A stretch of 64,000 nt of DNA, taken from Coenobita brevimanus. Taxonomy: Eukaryota > Arthropoda > Malacostraca > Decapoda > Coenobitidae. Shown piece by piece: positions 55,413-64,000 of the stretch. The notes below the pieces were generated by a model that did not search any database, was not told the origin of the DNA, and worked only from the letters and a program-made list of their open reading frames with translations. Both the position numbers and the translations under genes were made by a program. Location: assembly GCA_032717465.1 (NCBI GenBank), contig CM064713.1, positions 11,314,976 to 11,378,975 on the forward strand, in the 5' to 3' direction. The first letter of the stretch is position 1, and every line of letters begins with the position of its first letter.

Positions 55413-56515
55413 TAGATTCCTTTCTGGTCGTTCTATAGCCGCTGTTGTAGACGGCCATCGTTCTTCTCCTCGATCTATCAATAGTGGTGTTCCTCAGGGC
55501 TCTGTCCTATCACCAACTCTCTTCCTTTTATTCATCAATGACCTTCTAAGCTGTACATCTAACCCTGTCCACTCATACGCTGATGACACCACCCTTCACC
55601 TTTCCATTCGGTTCCTGCAACGTCCATCTCAGCAGTTACTTCAACAAACAAGGGATGAGGCTATGGCACACCTATTGTCTGACTTGGCTCGTATCTCTGA
55701 CTGGGGTAAAAACAATCTTGTTGTTTTTAATGCATCAAAGACTCAATTTTTACACCTATCAACCCAACAAAACCTTCCACAGGTATACCCACTAACGTTT
55801 AATAATATTTAGCTTAATCCTGCATCATCCTTGAACATGCTTGTGGTTTCATTTACTCGAGACTTATCTTGGAAAGATCATATTACATCTCTCGTAAAAT
55901 CTGCTTCCAAGAGATTAGGTGTGCTAAGCTGACTCCGTTCCTTCTTTACCCCTGCACAATTGTTGACTCAATACAGGGGTTTTATCCGCCCCTGTGTGGA
56001 GTACAAATCTCATGTGTGGGGAGGCTCCCCACATACAGCTCTTCTCAATAGGGTGGAGTCAAAGTTTTTTTCGTCTCATTAACTCTCCTCCTCTTGCTGA
56101 GTCCCTTCAACCTCTGTCTCTTCGCCGCCATACTGCATCTTTAACACATTTCTATCGCTACTTCAATGGTCACTGCTCCTCCGAACTGTCTGCATGCATT
56201 CCTCTACCTCTACGACGGGTGCATAGCACCTGTCTAGCAGCAAACTTTCATCCCTTTTCTGTCCAACCCTCTAATGCAAGGGTTAACCGTTACTCCCAGT
56301 TCTTCATTTATGCAACAGGTCAACTCTGGAACTGTCTCCCTCTGTCTGTATTTCCTGCTTCCCATGATCTCCAGTCTTTCAAACGCAGTATGTCCAGGCA
56401 TCTCGAAATGATCGGATCTTGAATTTGGCTCTCTCTTGTGTTTTGTTTTTCTCTTGGAAGGAACAATGATTGCGGGCCCACGGCCTTTGGTTCCTTCTTC
56501 CTCGCATAAAAAAGA
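55413..56515 (+). pseudogene. Jockey-like LINE, copy C (5' truncated)
   Basis: It begins at FLSGRSIAAVVDGHRSS, equivalent to 38955 of copy B, and continues with GVPQGSVLSPTLF and SYADDTTLHL; the catalytic YADD is intact (55576-55587). The frame is open to 55810, then has a stop and further frame changes near 55930 and 56070 before the C-terminal domain (RRVHSTCLAANFHPF; FIYATGQLWNCLPL). The 3' end CGCATAAAAAAG at about 56506 matches copy B. It is a typical 5'-truncated insertion. Confidence 0.88.
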
Positions 56516-56524
56516 AAGTCTACC

Positions 56525-56539
56525 ATAAAGGCAGCTGTC

Positions 56540-56595
<56 letters not shown>

Positions 56596-57875
56596 GTTGC
56601 AAGCCATCTTGTGCCTGGGTGGGTAGGTTGGTGGCCGGATATGTGGAGTGGGTGAATAAGATGGATGGGTCAGGTTGCTGGTCTGGGTGTGTAAGGTGAG
56701 TGAGCAGGATGGGTGATAAGGTGAGGAAGGTGGAGTAGGTGAGTGGGTATGGCCGGGGAAATGGGTAGTTGGGTGGGTGGGTATATGGGTGGAATAGGTT
56801 AAGTGGGTGAAATGAGTGTGGTTGGAGAGCTGGGTGTGGCAGATGCGCAGGGTGCGGTGGCTGGAGCTGTGGGAAGAGTTGGGTGGGCAGGGTTAAGTGT
56901 GGGTTGGGCATGTGGGAAGAGAGAGTGCAGTCAGTGAGGTGGTGGGTGGGAGGACCCATAGCTTTCCAGAGGACAAACAAGGTGACGGGCTTACTACACT
57001 GGTGAGTGAGTATGGGTGATTTGGTTGACTGGTGGTTGAGTGGGTGGGAGGTTGGGTTAAATAGTTTTACTGTGGAGAACGATCCACAAATACGTTAAAA
57101 GGCACGTAAAATGGTAGCACTGTCTGTATATTTGGTCATAATATTGATCATGTGACCCTGGACTCATTTGTAATCATAATATAGACAACATGTTACTGTA
57201 AAAAAGTACTGACCGTGTGAAAGGGGTCTTAACATCAAACGATATTCTTCTGTTTAATGCCAACCGATGTATCATTTACAGTGATACCCATACCAATCAA
57301 AAGGCGAAAAACTCTTTTCACAACAACGGATTTTGCACTCAGTTATTTGATTTGATTTGAACACAACTGTTGAACAGCGCATATGATTAAATGGATGAAA
57401 AGAAAGATTTTTAGAGGGACATGTACACTGTAATAATCTTTACAGGGTACCGAGACAAAATCATTAATAACATTATCATGATTTTCGTAACACGATTTCC
57501 CTCGACATGGGAAAGCTCCTGCCATACGAAATTTAACTTCATTACCCTTTTCCTGGGCATAACTTATTATTACGTACTTATATTTCACATTATTCAACTG
57601 CGAGTTTTATATAAACTTTTATATGCACCAACACTCGTCTCAGTAATATTCAGCTTCATACCTTGGTCTACAAACAAGTATGAACCAATGAAAACGAGCC
57701 CGAACTCTCCACCTACTGACTCTCCGCCACCCTTCCACACCACACTCACGCTCCTCCCACTTACTAATTCCACCCCTTTCTAAGCAAAGATATAAATGCC
57801 ATCTCTTGATTTACAAACTTCCTGATCCCGAGGACTTTAGTCCTAGATTGTACTATGGGTCACAAAAGTATGAGT
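56525..57875 (-). repeat. Dispersed repeat R1, copy 2 (left arm of palindrome)
   Basis: Minus-strand R1: (CA)n at about 56545-56592, the C-rich (here G-rich) degenerate block to about 57050, then the conserved block to about 57330, and an extra segment to 57875. The extra segment is not seen in copy 1 but is present in copy 3. The empty TTAA site is at 57387-57390. Confidence 0.85.
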
Positions 57876-58124
57876 GTATCGGGGGTCTGATGCCTACCAA
57901 AAACATTCGAACAATTGCTGTACATTACCAGTCTCATTGTGTATTAACAATGTCTGTTTATATAAATATAACATTTGTTATATGTTCACAAGATGTTGCT
58001 TGTTACCGATATATGACACCTCCCGACGTCAGGGCTACCAACGTGTGGTAGATCAGACACTATTATTTCAGTAACCTTCGTTCTGTGTTCCCAATTGTTT
58101 AATGCATATTGTGCACAGATACAT
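57876..58124. other. Spacer of the palindrome
   Basis: About 250 bases between the two inverted R1 arms, with no match between its halves and no coding signal. Confidence 0.6.
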
Positions 58125-58990
58125 TTGTGACCCATAGTACAGTCTACGGCTAAAGTCCTCGGAATTAGGAAATTTCTCAGTCAAGAGATGGCGTCTAAAT
58201 CTTTGCTTAGAAAGGGGTGGAGTCAGCAATGGTAGGAGCGTGAGTTTGGTGGGGAAGGGTGAGGGGGACTCACTGGATGGAGAGTTCATGCTCATGTTCA
58301 TTGGTTCAAACTTGTGTGTCGACCCAGCTGTGAAGCTGGATATTACTGAGGCGAGTTTTCGTGCACAGAACAATTCATTGTGAGCTCACAATTGAATAAT
58401 GCAAAAAAATAATTACTTAAAAACAAGAAATGTCCAGGAATACTGTGCTGAAGTTAAATTTCATGTAGTAGGAGCTTTCCTATGACTTCCCTATGACGAG
58501 GGGAATCGTGTGACGGAATTCAGGAATAAGTTATTATTATTATTTTTTTCTTATCTCAGTGCGTGGAAAGATTATTTTTAGCTGTTTATTTCTGTACTAA
58601 CGTTTCAATGTATATACACCTCTAGTAATCGTTCTTTTCATCCATTTAATCGTATGTGTTGCTTAACAGGACTGTTCAGATCAAATCAAATGAATGGATG
58701 TAAGAGTCCATCGTTGAAGTAAGAGTTATTACCGATTTGGTTGGTATAGGTATCACTTTAAATTATATCGGTTGCAATTAACCTTAAGAATGTTGTTTGA
58801 TTATAAAACTCTTTCACACGGTCAGTACCGTATTTATTTACAGTTCCATGTTGTCAATATTATAATTACAAATTAGTCCAAGGTCGCATGATCAGTATTA
58901 TGGACAAAATTGACAGGCAGTGCAATCATTTTACCTGTTTTTTAACGTATTTCTGCCTCGGTTTCCTCAGTGAAACTCTTTTACCCCATC
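58125..58990 (+). repeat. Dispersed repeat R1, copy 3 (right arm of palindrome)
   Basis: It matches 57875 to about 57000 reverse-complemented. Shared blocks include CTGTACTATGGGTCACAAA-like sequence, CCACCCCTTTCTAAGCAAAG and GTTAAATTTC. The empty TTAA site is at 58646-58649. It ends in the C-rich block, cut by an RTE-like LINE end near 59000. Confidence 0.85.
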
Positions 58991-59030
58991 CTCCCACCCA
59001 TCGAACCACCGGTCAGCCAATCCACCCAGA

Positions 59031-59312
59031 GCAGGTGTGGATGTGGATGTGATAGGATGTGTTAGGAGGAATACACTGAGGTGGTTTGGCCATATGGAGA
59101 GGATGGAGGGTGAAAGGCTGACGAAGAGAGTGTATGTGAGTGAGGTGGTGGGGGGTAGAGGGAGGGAGAGGCCGAGGATGAGATGGAGGGATGGGGTGGA
59201 GAGGTATATGAGAGAGGGGGGTGTGAGTTGAGAGCGGGGCAGTGAAATGGCGGGGGACAGGGCGACGTGGAGGCGATTTGTTTGTGGCCACCCCAAACGG
59301 GGTTGAGGCGTC
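59031..59312 (+). pseudogene. RTE-like LINE 3' end (plus strand)
   Basis: It reads LRWFGHMERMEGERLTKRVY, RGRERPRMRWRDGVE and, after a stop, AGDRATWRRFVCGHPKRG. This is the standard C-terminal tail of this LINE group. Only the 3' end is present, followed by (TA)n at 59333-59390, and it faces the 3' end of the next LINE. Confidence 0.85.
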
Positions 59313-59330
59313 TGGCAATATATACAGGTA

Positions 59331-59332
<2 letters not shown>

Positions 59333-59377
<45 letters not shown>

Positions 59378-59390
59378 TATATATATATAC
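59333..59390. repeat. (TA)n microsatellite
   Basis: About 28 TA units with one AA interruption, lying between two LINE 3' ends in tail-to-tail orientation. Confidence 0.95.
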
Positions 59391-59685
59391 ACCTAGGCTG
59401 CTTCCCCCAAGGAAAGGGAGGTAGCCGAGACAGGACGACACTCCCAATTTACTCATCCACAATCATTTGCATCTTAGCTCCAAAGGGGAGAAGGGAGAGT
59501 TCCTCTCCGCACCACAACGCACGAGAATCAACTGGCAGAGCAATCAGTGACATCCGCAGCAGGGCCTGACAGCAGAGCAGGTTTACCCCTACCACTTCAA
59601 AATAGACCCATCTCCTTACCCGCACCTGACCTGATTAGCCAATCAGACCAAATGTTGAGACATCCCCTGAGGGCTGTGTCATCAT

Positions 59686-61664
59686 TTATTCATTCACAGT
59701 TTCTCTCCACTTATTTCTGTCACGCACAACCACTCTTCCTTGCTCAACAGACAACCTTCTCTCATCCAACGCTCTCTTCACACTGTCCATCCATCCTATT
59801 CGTGGTTTCCCTCTCAGCCTTACAACTCTCACATCAGATCTAGTTATCGTCTTCACCAATCGCTCATTATCCATTCTCTCCATATGCCCAAACCATTGCA
59901 ACACCCTCTGCCCAACTCGATCAACAATCTCCAGTTCTCCTTCGCACTTCATCATATCTCACTCGATCCATACGTGTCACTCCACACATTCTCCTCAGAC
60001 ACCTCATCTCCATTACATTCAAACTTTTCCTCTCTGCTACACCCATATTCCATGTTTCAGCCCCATACAATGCACTCGGTACCACAACACCCTCATACAG
60101 CCTTCTCTTTACATCCATTCTAAGCAAACGACATCTAAACACTTTTTTCATTCCTCCCAGCACCTTTCCTACTTCATTCATTCTAAACTTGACTTCTGCA
60201 TCTATTCTTCCATCCACACAACATGTTACCCTAAATACTTAAAACACTCTGCCTCCTCAAGCAACTCACCATTCAAAACTATATTCATCCTCCTACCATC
60301 TACCGACCTCGTACATTTCATCACTTTACTCTTATTCTCATTTATTTCAATTTCCTCCCTTCACACACCCTTCCAAACTCCTCTACCAACTGTCTCAATC
60401 TCTCCTTTGAATCAGCCACCAGTGCAGTATCATCTGCAAACAGCAGCTGCTTCAGATTCCACTCTGTACCATCAACATTCACCAGACTCAGACCTCCACC
60501 TAAAACTCTTGCATTCACCTCCCTTACAACACCATCTATATAAATTTTAAACAACCAAGGTGACATCACACATCCCTGCCGCAGCCCCACTCTCACGGGG
60601 AACCAATCACTCACGGCATTACCCACTCTTACACACGCTCTACTTATTACATAGAAACTTTTCACCCCTTTTAGTAAACCTACCAACAAGTCCATACAAT
60701 CTTAAAACAGTCCACAAAGCCTCCCTATCAGTTCTATCGTACGCGTTCTCTAAATCCGTGAATGCCCAAAACACATCCTTGCCTTTCGCTAAATACTTTT
60801 CACACACTTGTCTCACAGCAAACACCTGATCCACGCATCCCATCCCTCTCCTAAAGCCACACTGCTCATCACCAATCACTCCCTTTGTACCCTCTCTAAC
60901 TCTCTTACTTATTACTCTACCATACACCTTACCTACAACACTCAACAGACTTATACCCCTAAAGCTAGTACATTCATACTTATCACCCTTACCTTTATAC
61001 AATGGGACCACACAAGCACTTGCCCAGTCAACTGGCACCATACCTTTCACAAAGCACACATTCAACAATCTTACTAACCAGTCAACAATAGTTGCTCCAC
61101 CACCCTTCAGGCATTCCACAGCACACCAATCCATACCTGGAGCTTTCCCTTTTTTCATTGTGATCAATGAATCAATCAACTCTCCCAACACATTTATTCC
61201 TTGCACCCTTCCATCCGCCACAGTCTCAGCCACCCTTTCCTCCTCTACATTTAACAATCTTTCAAAATGCTCTGCCCATCTCTTCCTTACTGCATCCATT
61301 TCAATTAACATCCTTCCATCCTCTGCTTTTACTCTCTCTTCCTTCCCAGACTCTCCCTTTCGCACCCTTTTCACCTCCTTCCACAACATTTTCTTATTCT
61401 GTTGAAAATTCTGTCAACTTCCAACCCCACTTCTCATCTTCTGCTACTTTAGCATCACGCACAGCCCTTCTCACCCTATTCCTCTTTTCCTTATATCTCT
61501 CATATGACACCTCATCTTTCCCCTGCAGCCACACTTCATATGCACGTCTCTTCTCAGCCACAGCCATACTTACCTCCTCGCACCACCATTCACTTCCTTT
61601 TCTTACACCACCACCCACATGTCTCACACCACACACCTCTTCCGCATGCCCCACCACAGCACTC
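59686..61664 (-). pseudogene. RTE-like LINE reverse transcriptase and C-terminal domain
   Basis: A linker (VRKGSEWWCEEVSMAVAEKR) is followed by RT motifs KKGKAPGMDW, ACVVPLYKGKGDKYECTSFR, GDEQCGFRRGMGCVDQV, FTDLENAYDRTDREAL, GLRQGCVMSPWLF and FADDTALVAD (about 60440, catalytic pair intact). The C-terminal part reads VPSALYGAETWNMG, RRMCGVTRMDRV and LQWFGHMERMDNERLVK. Stops or frame changes occur near 61390, 60690, 60342 and 59930. It is otherwise well kept, so fairly young. Clade assignment as RTE-like is from motif style only. Confidence 0.85.
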
Positions 61665-62039
61665 TTAACCCCTAGGGTACGCAATTCTCGAGCCTCGACT
61701 GCCCCCCAGGACGCAAAATCAGGCCTATTTTTCACCTTTCTCAAAGGTTAAAAGTTTTATGCCCGATTTATAGAGCTTCAATTTACACATCTGAAAACGA
61801 AAACCCCACCCTCCTAGACCCAATAGTTACCAAGCTATGGCCTGTCAAAGTTTATAATAGTTACCCGACACGGCCCCGGAGAGAAAGAAAATACGCCGCT
61901 CGCACCTGTTTTCTTCACAAAAATAAGTACAAAAATCATCAAAGTCATTTCTTTTGTTGTGTACAGATGTTATAAAGCATTGTAATGTGCATAGAAAAAA
62001 ATTAAATAGTGACAAACCCTCCAATAAATATGATAATTA

Positions 62040-62400
62040 GTAATAATTATCTTCCCCTCTCCTCTCCCCATACCTCCAATCCCCTCCCTCCCCTTCCCTT
62101 CCCTCCCCTCCTCTTTCCTCCCCTCCCCTCGCCTAACTTCCCCTCCCCCCTTTTCTCCCCGCCGAGCTGTCAAATCTAGCTAGGGAAAATGGTCATGAAC
62201 CCCCTAATAAAAACATGATAAATAGTAAAAATTATCCTCCCCTCCTCTCCCCTCCCCATACCTCCAGTCCCCTCCCTCCCCTTCCCTTCCCTCCCCTCCT
62301 CTTTCCTCCCTTCCCTTCCCTCCTCTCGCTTAATCTCCCCTCCTCCCTTTCCCCTCCCTCCTCCCCTTCCCTCCGAGCTATCAAATCTAGCTAGTTTTCG
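62040..62400. repeat. Tandem duplication of ~185-bp pyrimidine-rich units
   Basis: Both units contain CATACCTCCARTCCCCTCCC, CTCCTCTTTCCTCCC and GAGCTRTCAAATCTAGCTAG. The second follows directly on the first. Confidence 0.9.
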
Positions 62401-62624
62401 TTTCGTTTCATTTCGTTTTTGAAGGCTCCAACATATATGCATACGTCGGCATAAAATAAAATGTCTTTTTCGAGTGGGTTTCGAATAAAGACAGATAAAA
62501 TAATTGTGGTGTGCATATCTGTATGCAAAGACATGAATAAATTACAGGTAATGATTCAAGGACGCGCTATAAAGTGTAAAAAATACGCAATATTCGAGAC
62601 TGGGGAGGCAAAGATACTGCGTGC

Positions 62625-62760
62625 TATGGGGTGGGGGTGAGGGTAGGGGGTGGGGGTGGGGGTGAGGGTAGGGGGTTGGTGTGGGGGTGAGGGTAGGGGG
62701 TGGGGGTGGGGGTGGTGGGGTGGTGGGGGGAGGTGGTAGGGCCAGGAGGGGGAGTATGGG
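62625..62760. repeat. G-rich block with many GGG runs
   Basis: GGGTGGGGGTGAGGGTAGGG and variants repeat on the plus strand. More than twelve runs of three or more G with 1-3-base loops lie within about 110 bases, a strong G-quadruplex candidate. Confidence 0.85.
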
Positions 62761-63206
62761 AATAGAGGGATGGGAGGAGACCACCACAAGACACAAAGGA
62801 AGGGCCCCAGTCGAGTTCAGGGACATGGAGGGAGAGTAGGGGGAAAATACCTAACCCCAGTCATAGGGGGATCCATATGGGAGGGGGGAGATGCATGAGG
62901 AGGGTGTGGAAGTAGTGGTGGTGGTGGTAAGAACAGTGGGAGGTAGGGTAGCTACAAGGTAGTGGAGTAGAGGGACGTGGCAAGAGGGAGGTGGGGGTAC
63001 ACCCCCCACCGACTGGATACAGGCCTGGGTCCCCCCTCCGGTGTGTCCAACACTTAATTCTGATTGGTTAGAAGCCATCTGCATCATAGCTAGGGTGGAG
63101 CCAGCTGCCGCCAGGTTTTTGTGGATGTTGCACGATCGGTGTTGCTCGTCCTTTTAAGAGATTGCGCAAAAAGCCTGATCAATGAGTTTAGTACTTTAGG
63201 GGTTAA

Positions 63207-63670
63207 ACAACTGTCGTTCCTCCTCCACGCTGCCATTTTCCTGATCTTTCACTGCGTTCCACTCATCTTTCAATTTTTCCTGATACTCAATCATTTTCTC
63301 TCTTTTATCCAACTCCCTCACTTCCAAAACCTCCCTGCCACACCTAACTCTCCTAGCTCTCACCCATTTCTTACCTACTCTTAACTTCCCCTCCACCAGG
63401 TAGTGGTCAGACATACCCCCACCCTCCCCTCTCAGAACTCTCATATCCAACAATCTTCCTATTACATTCCTGGACACAATGACATATTGTATTCCATCAA
63501 CGCCCTATCAACAACCCTTCCACCCTCCTGTCTCGCCCATGTATACATATAAATATCTTTCTTCTCAAACAGGGTATTTCCAATCACCATCTCTCACTCA
63601 ACGCACATCCCTATCATTCTTTTTCATTCAATCTCCCATCCTCCTCAACAGAGTAAAGGAAAGTAGTTGA
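63207..63670 (-). pseudogene. RTE-like LINE endonuclease, C-terminal half
   Basis: Minus-strand reading: NTLFEKKDIYMYTWARQEGG near 63570-63520, a frame change, then GRLLDMRVLRGEGGGMSDHY (the catalytic SDH) and LVEGKLRVGKKWVRARR. It continues to the TTAA at 63203 and resumes beyond the inserted element. The N-terminal half of the endonuclease is absent. Confidence 0.83.
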
Positions 63671-63879
63671 GGGACATCTGTATGCCAGGCAGAGCATCTG
63701 ACTGATCATACCAGTGCCACCTTCTGATGGTAAACCTCTTCAGCACCATATCAATGTTCCTGCACATGATGGTGAAAAAATGAACGATATGACGTGTTCA
63801 TCGTAACCAAAGTGGAATATATGTTAGTCCTAGAAGTGTGATGAAATAATCGGGAAATTACTTTTTCTTGTCTTCGTGG
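63671..63879. other. Unannotated stretch
   Basis: I see no gene or repeat. Confidence 0.45.
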
Positions 63880-64000
63880 TCTCTATCTATCTCCAGACCT
63901 CTCAATCCCGTAAGGGGTGGCCACAAACAAATCGCCTACATGTCACCCTGTCCAATGCCACTTCACTGCCATGCTCCCAGCTCACATCCCCCTTTCTCAT
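63880..64000 (-). pseudogene. RTE-like LINE 3' end fragment at the window edge
   Basis: The minus strand reads GDVSWEHGSEVALDRVTCRR and FVCGHPLRD, closely related to 59220-59310 (ERGSEMAGDRATWRR, FVCGHP). The element continues beyond the window. Confidence 0.8.

Larger units (their letters stand above)
61669..63202. mobile_element. 1.53-kb TTAA element inserted in the RTE-like LINE
   Basis: It is flanked by TTAA (61665-61668 and 63203-63206), with inverted ends TTAACCCCTARRGTAC. Removing it and one TTAA joins the LINE reading as RQLF|KSAVVGH in frame, which shows precise insertion with a 4-bp duplication. The interior contains two tandem pyrimidine-rich units (about 62040-62400), a G-rich block (62625-62760) and no transposase. 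Confidence 0.9.
59440..63670 (-). mobile_element. RTE-like LINE (minus strand), split by a TTAA element
   Basis: Coding order on the minus strand is endonuclease (63670-63207), linker (61664-61394), reverse transcriptase (61389-60342) and C-terminal domain (60217-59686). A 1.53-kb TTAA element sits between endonuclease and linker. Without it the LINE is about 2.7 kb and truncated at its 5' end. About 240 bases of 3' non-coding sequence extend to near 59440. Confidence 0.87.

Noticed and set aside
57421..58373. Pair of similar open frames on opposite strands
   Set aside because: They are the same R1-associated sequence in the two arms of the palindrome. The shared peptide reflects DNA duplication, and I see no start, domain or conservation pattern supporting a gene.
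61167..61751. 194-codon plus-strand open frame, Pro/Ser/Thr-rich
   Set aside because: It is antisense to the RTE-like LINE RT and linker, and it runs into the TTAA element.

Overview
The window is eukaryotic, transposon-dominated DNA, most likely from an arthropod and probably a decapod crustacean. The inference rests on the very high density of CA, CT, TA and GATA microsatellites, the mix of CR1-, jockey- and RTE-like LINEs with BEL, gypsy, Penelope, mariner, Tigger, piggyBac, hAT and Harbinger elements, and a short array of the arthropod telomere unit TTAGG. I found no intact host gene, rRNA gene or bona fide tRNA gene. Nearly every coding signal is a decayed transposable-element protein. 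The one possible host-derived fragment is a Y-box-like cold-shock domain inside an element with long inverted repeats.

Layout. 0.7-3.7 kb: inverted-repeat element with the cold-shock domain on the minus strand. 3.7-6.4 kb: tRNA-derived SINE, then a Tigger (pogo) transposase relic split by a LINE fragment. 7.0-9.1 kb: element with TTAA target duplication holding a truncated mariner. 10.5-14.3 kb: minus-strand jockey-like LINE (copy A) split by a 768-bp TTAA element. 15-23.4 kb: a poly(A)-tailed retrocopy candidate, repeat R1 split by a 1.8-kb TTAA element, two SINEs, and repeat R2 split by a hAT-like MITE and bordered by a second 763-bp TTAA element. 24-34.3 kb: three head-to-tail CR1-clade LINE copies, each bracketed by (CA)n. 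34.5-35.4 kb: PIF/Harbinger derivative. 35.8-41.5 kb: RTE-like fragment and jockey-like LINE copies B and D. 41.5-47.5 kb: BEL/Pao element inserted in copy D and lacking its reverse transcriptase. 47.6-52.1 kb: Penelope-like fragment joined to a gypsy element that also lacks its reverse transcriptase. 52.1-54.6 kb: R2 copy 2 broken at TTAA, followed by a piggyBac transposase relic without its catalytic core. 55.4-59 kb: LINE copy C and a palindrome made of two inverted R1 copies. 59-64 kb: RTE-like LINEs, one interrupted by a fourth TTAA-flanked insertion.

The window records nested insertion. For several non-autonomous elements the pre-insertion site is visible in a paralogous copy elsewhere in the window, so element ends and target duplications can be read directly. 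The most interesting signals are the family of TTAA elements with recurrent subterminal palindromes, the CR1 copies that lie only between (CA)n tracts, and the cold-shock domain captured between long inverted repeats. All similarities were judged by eye, with no database search.
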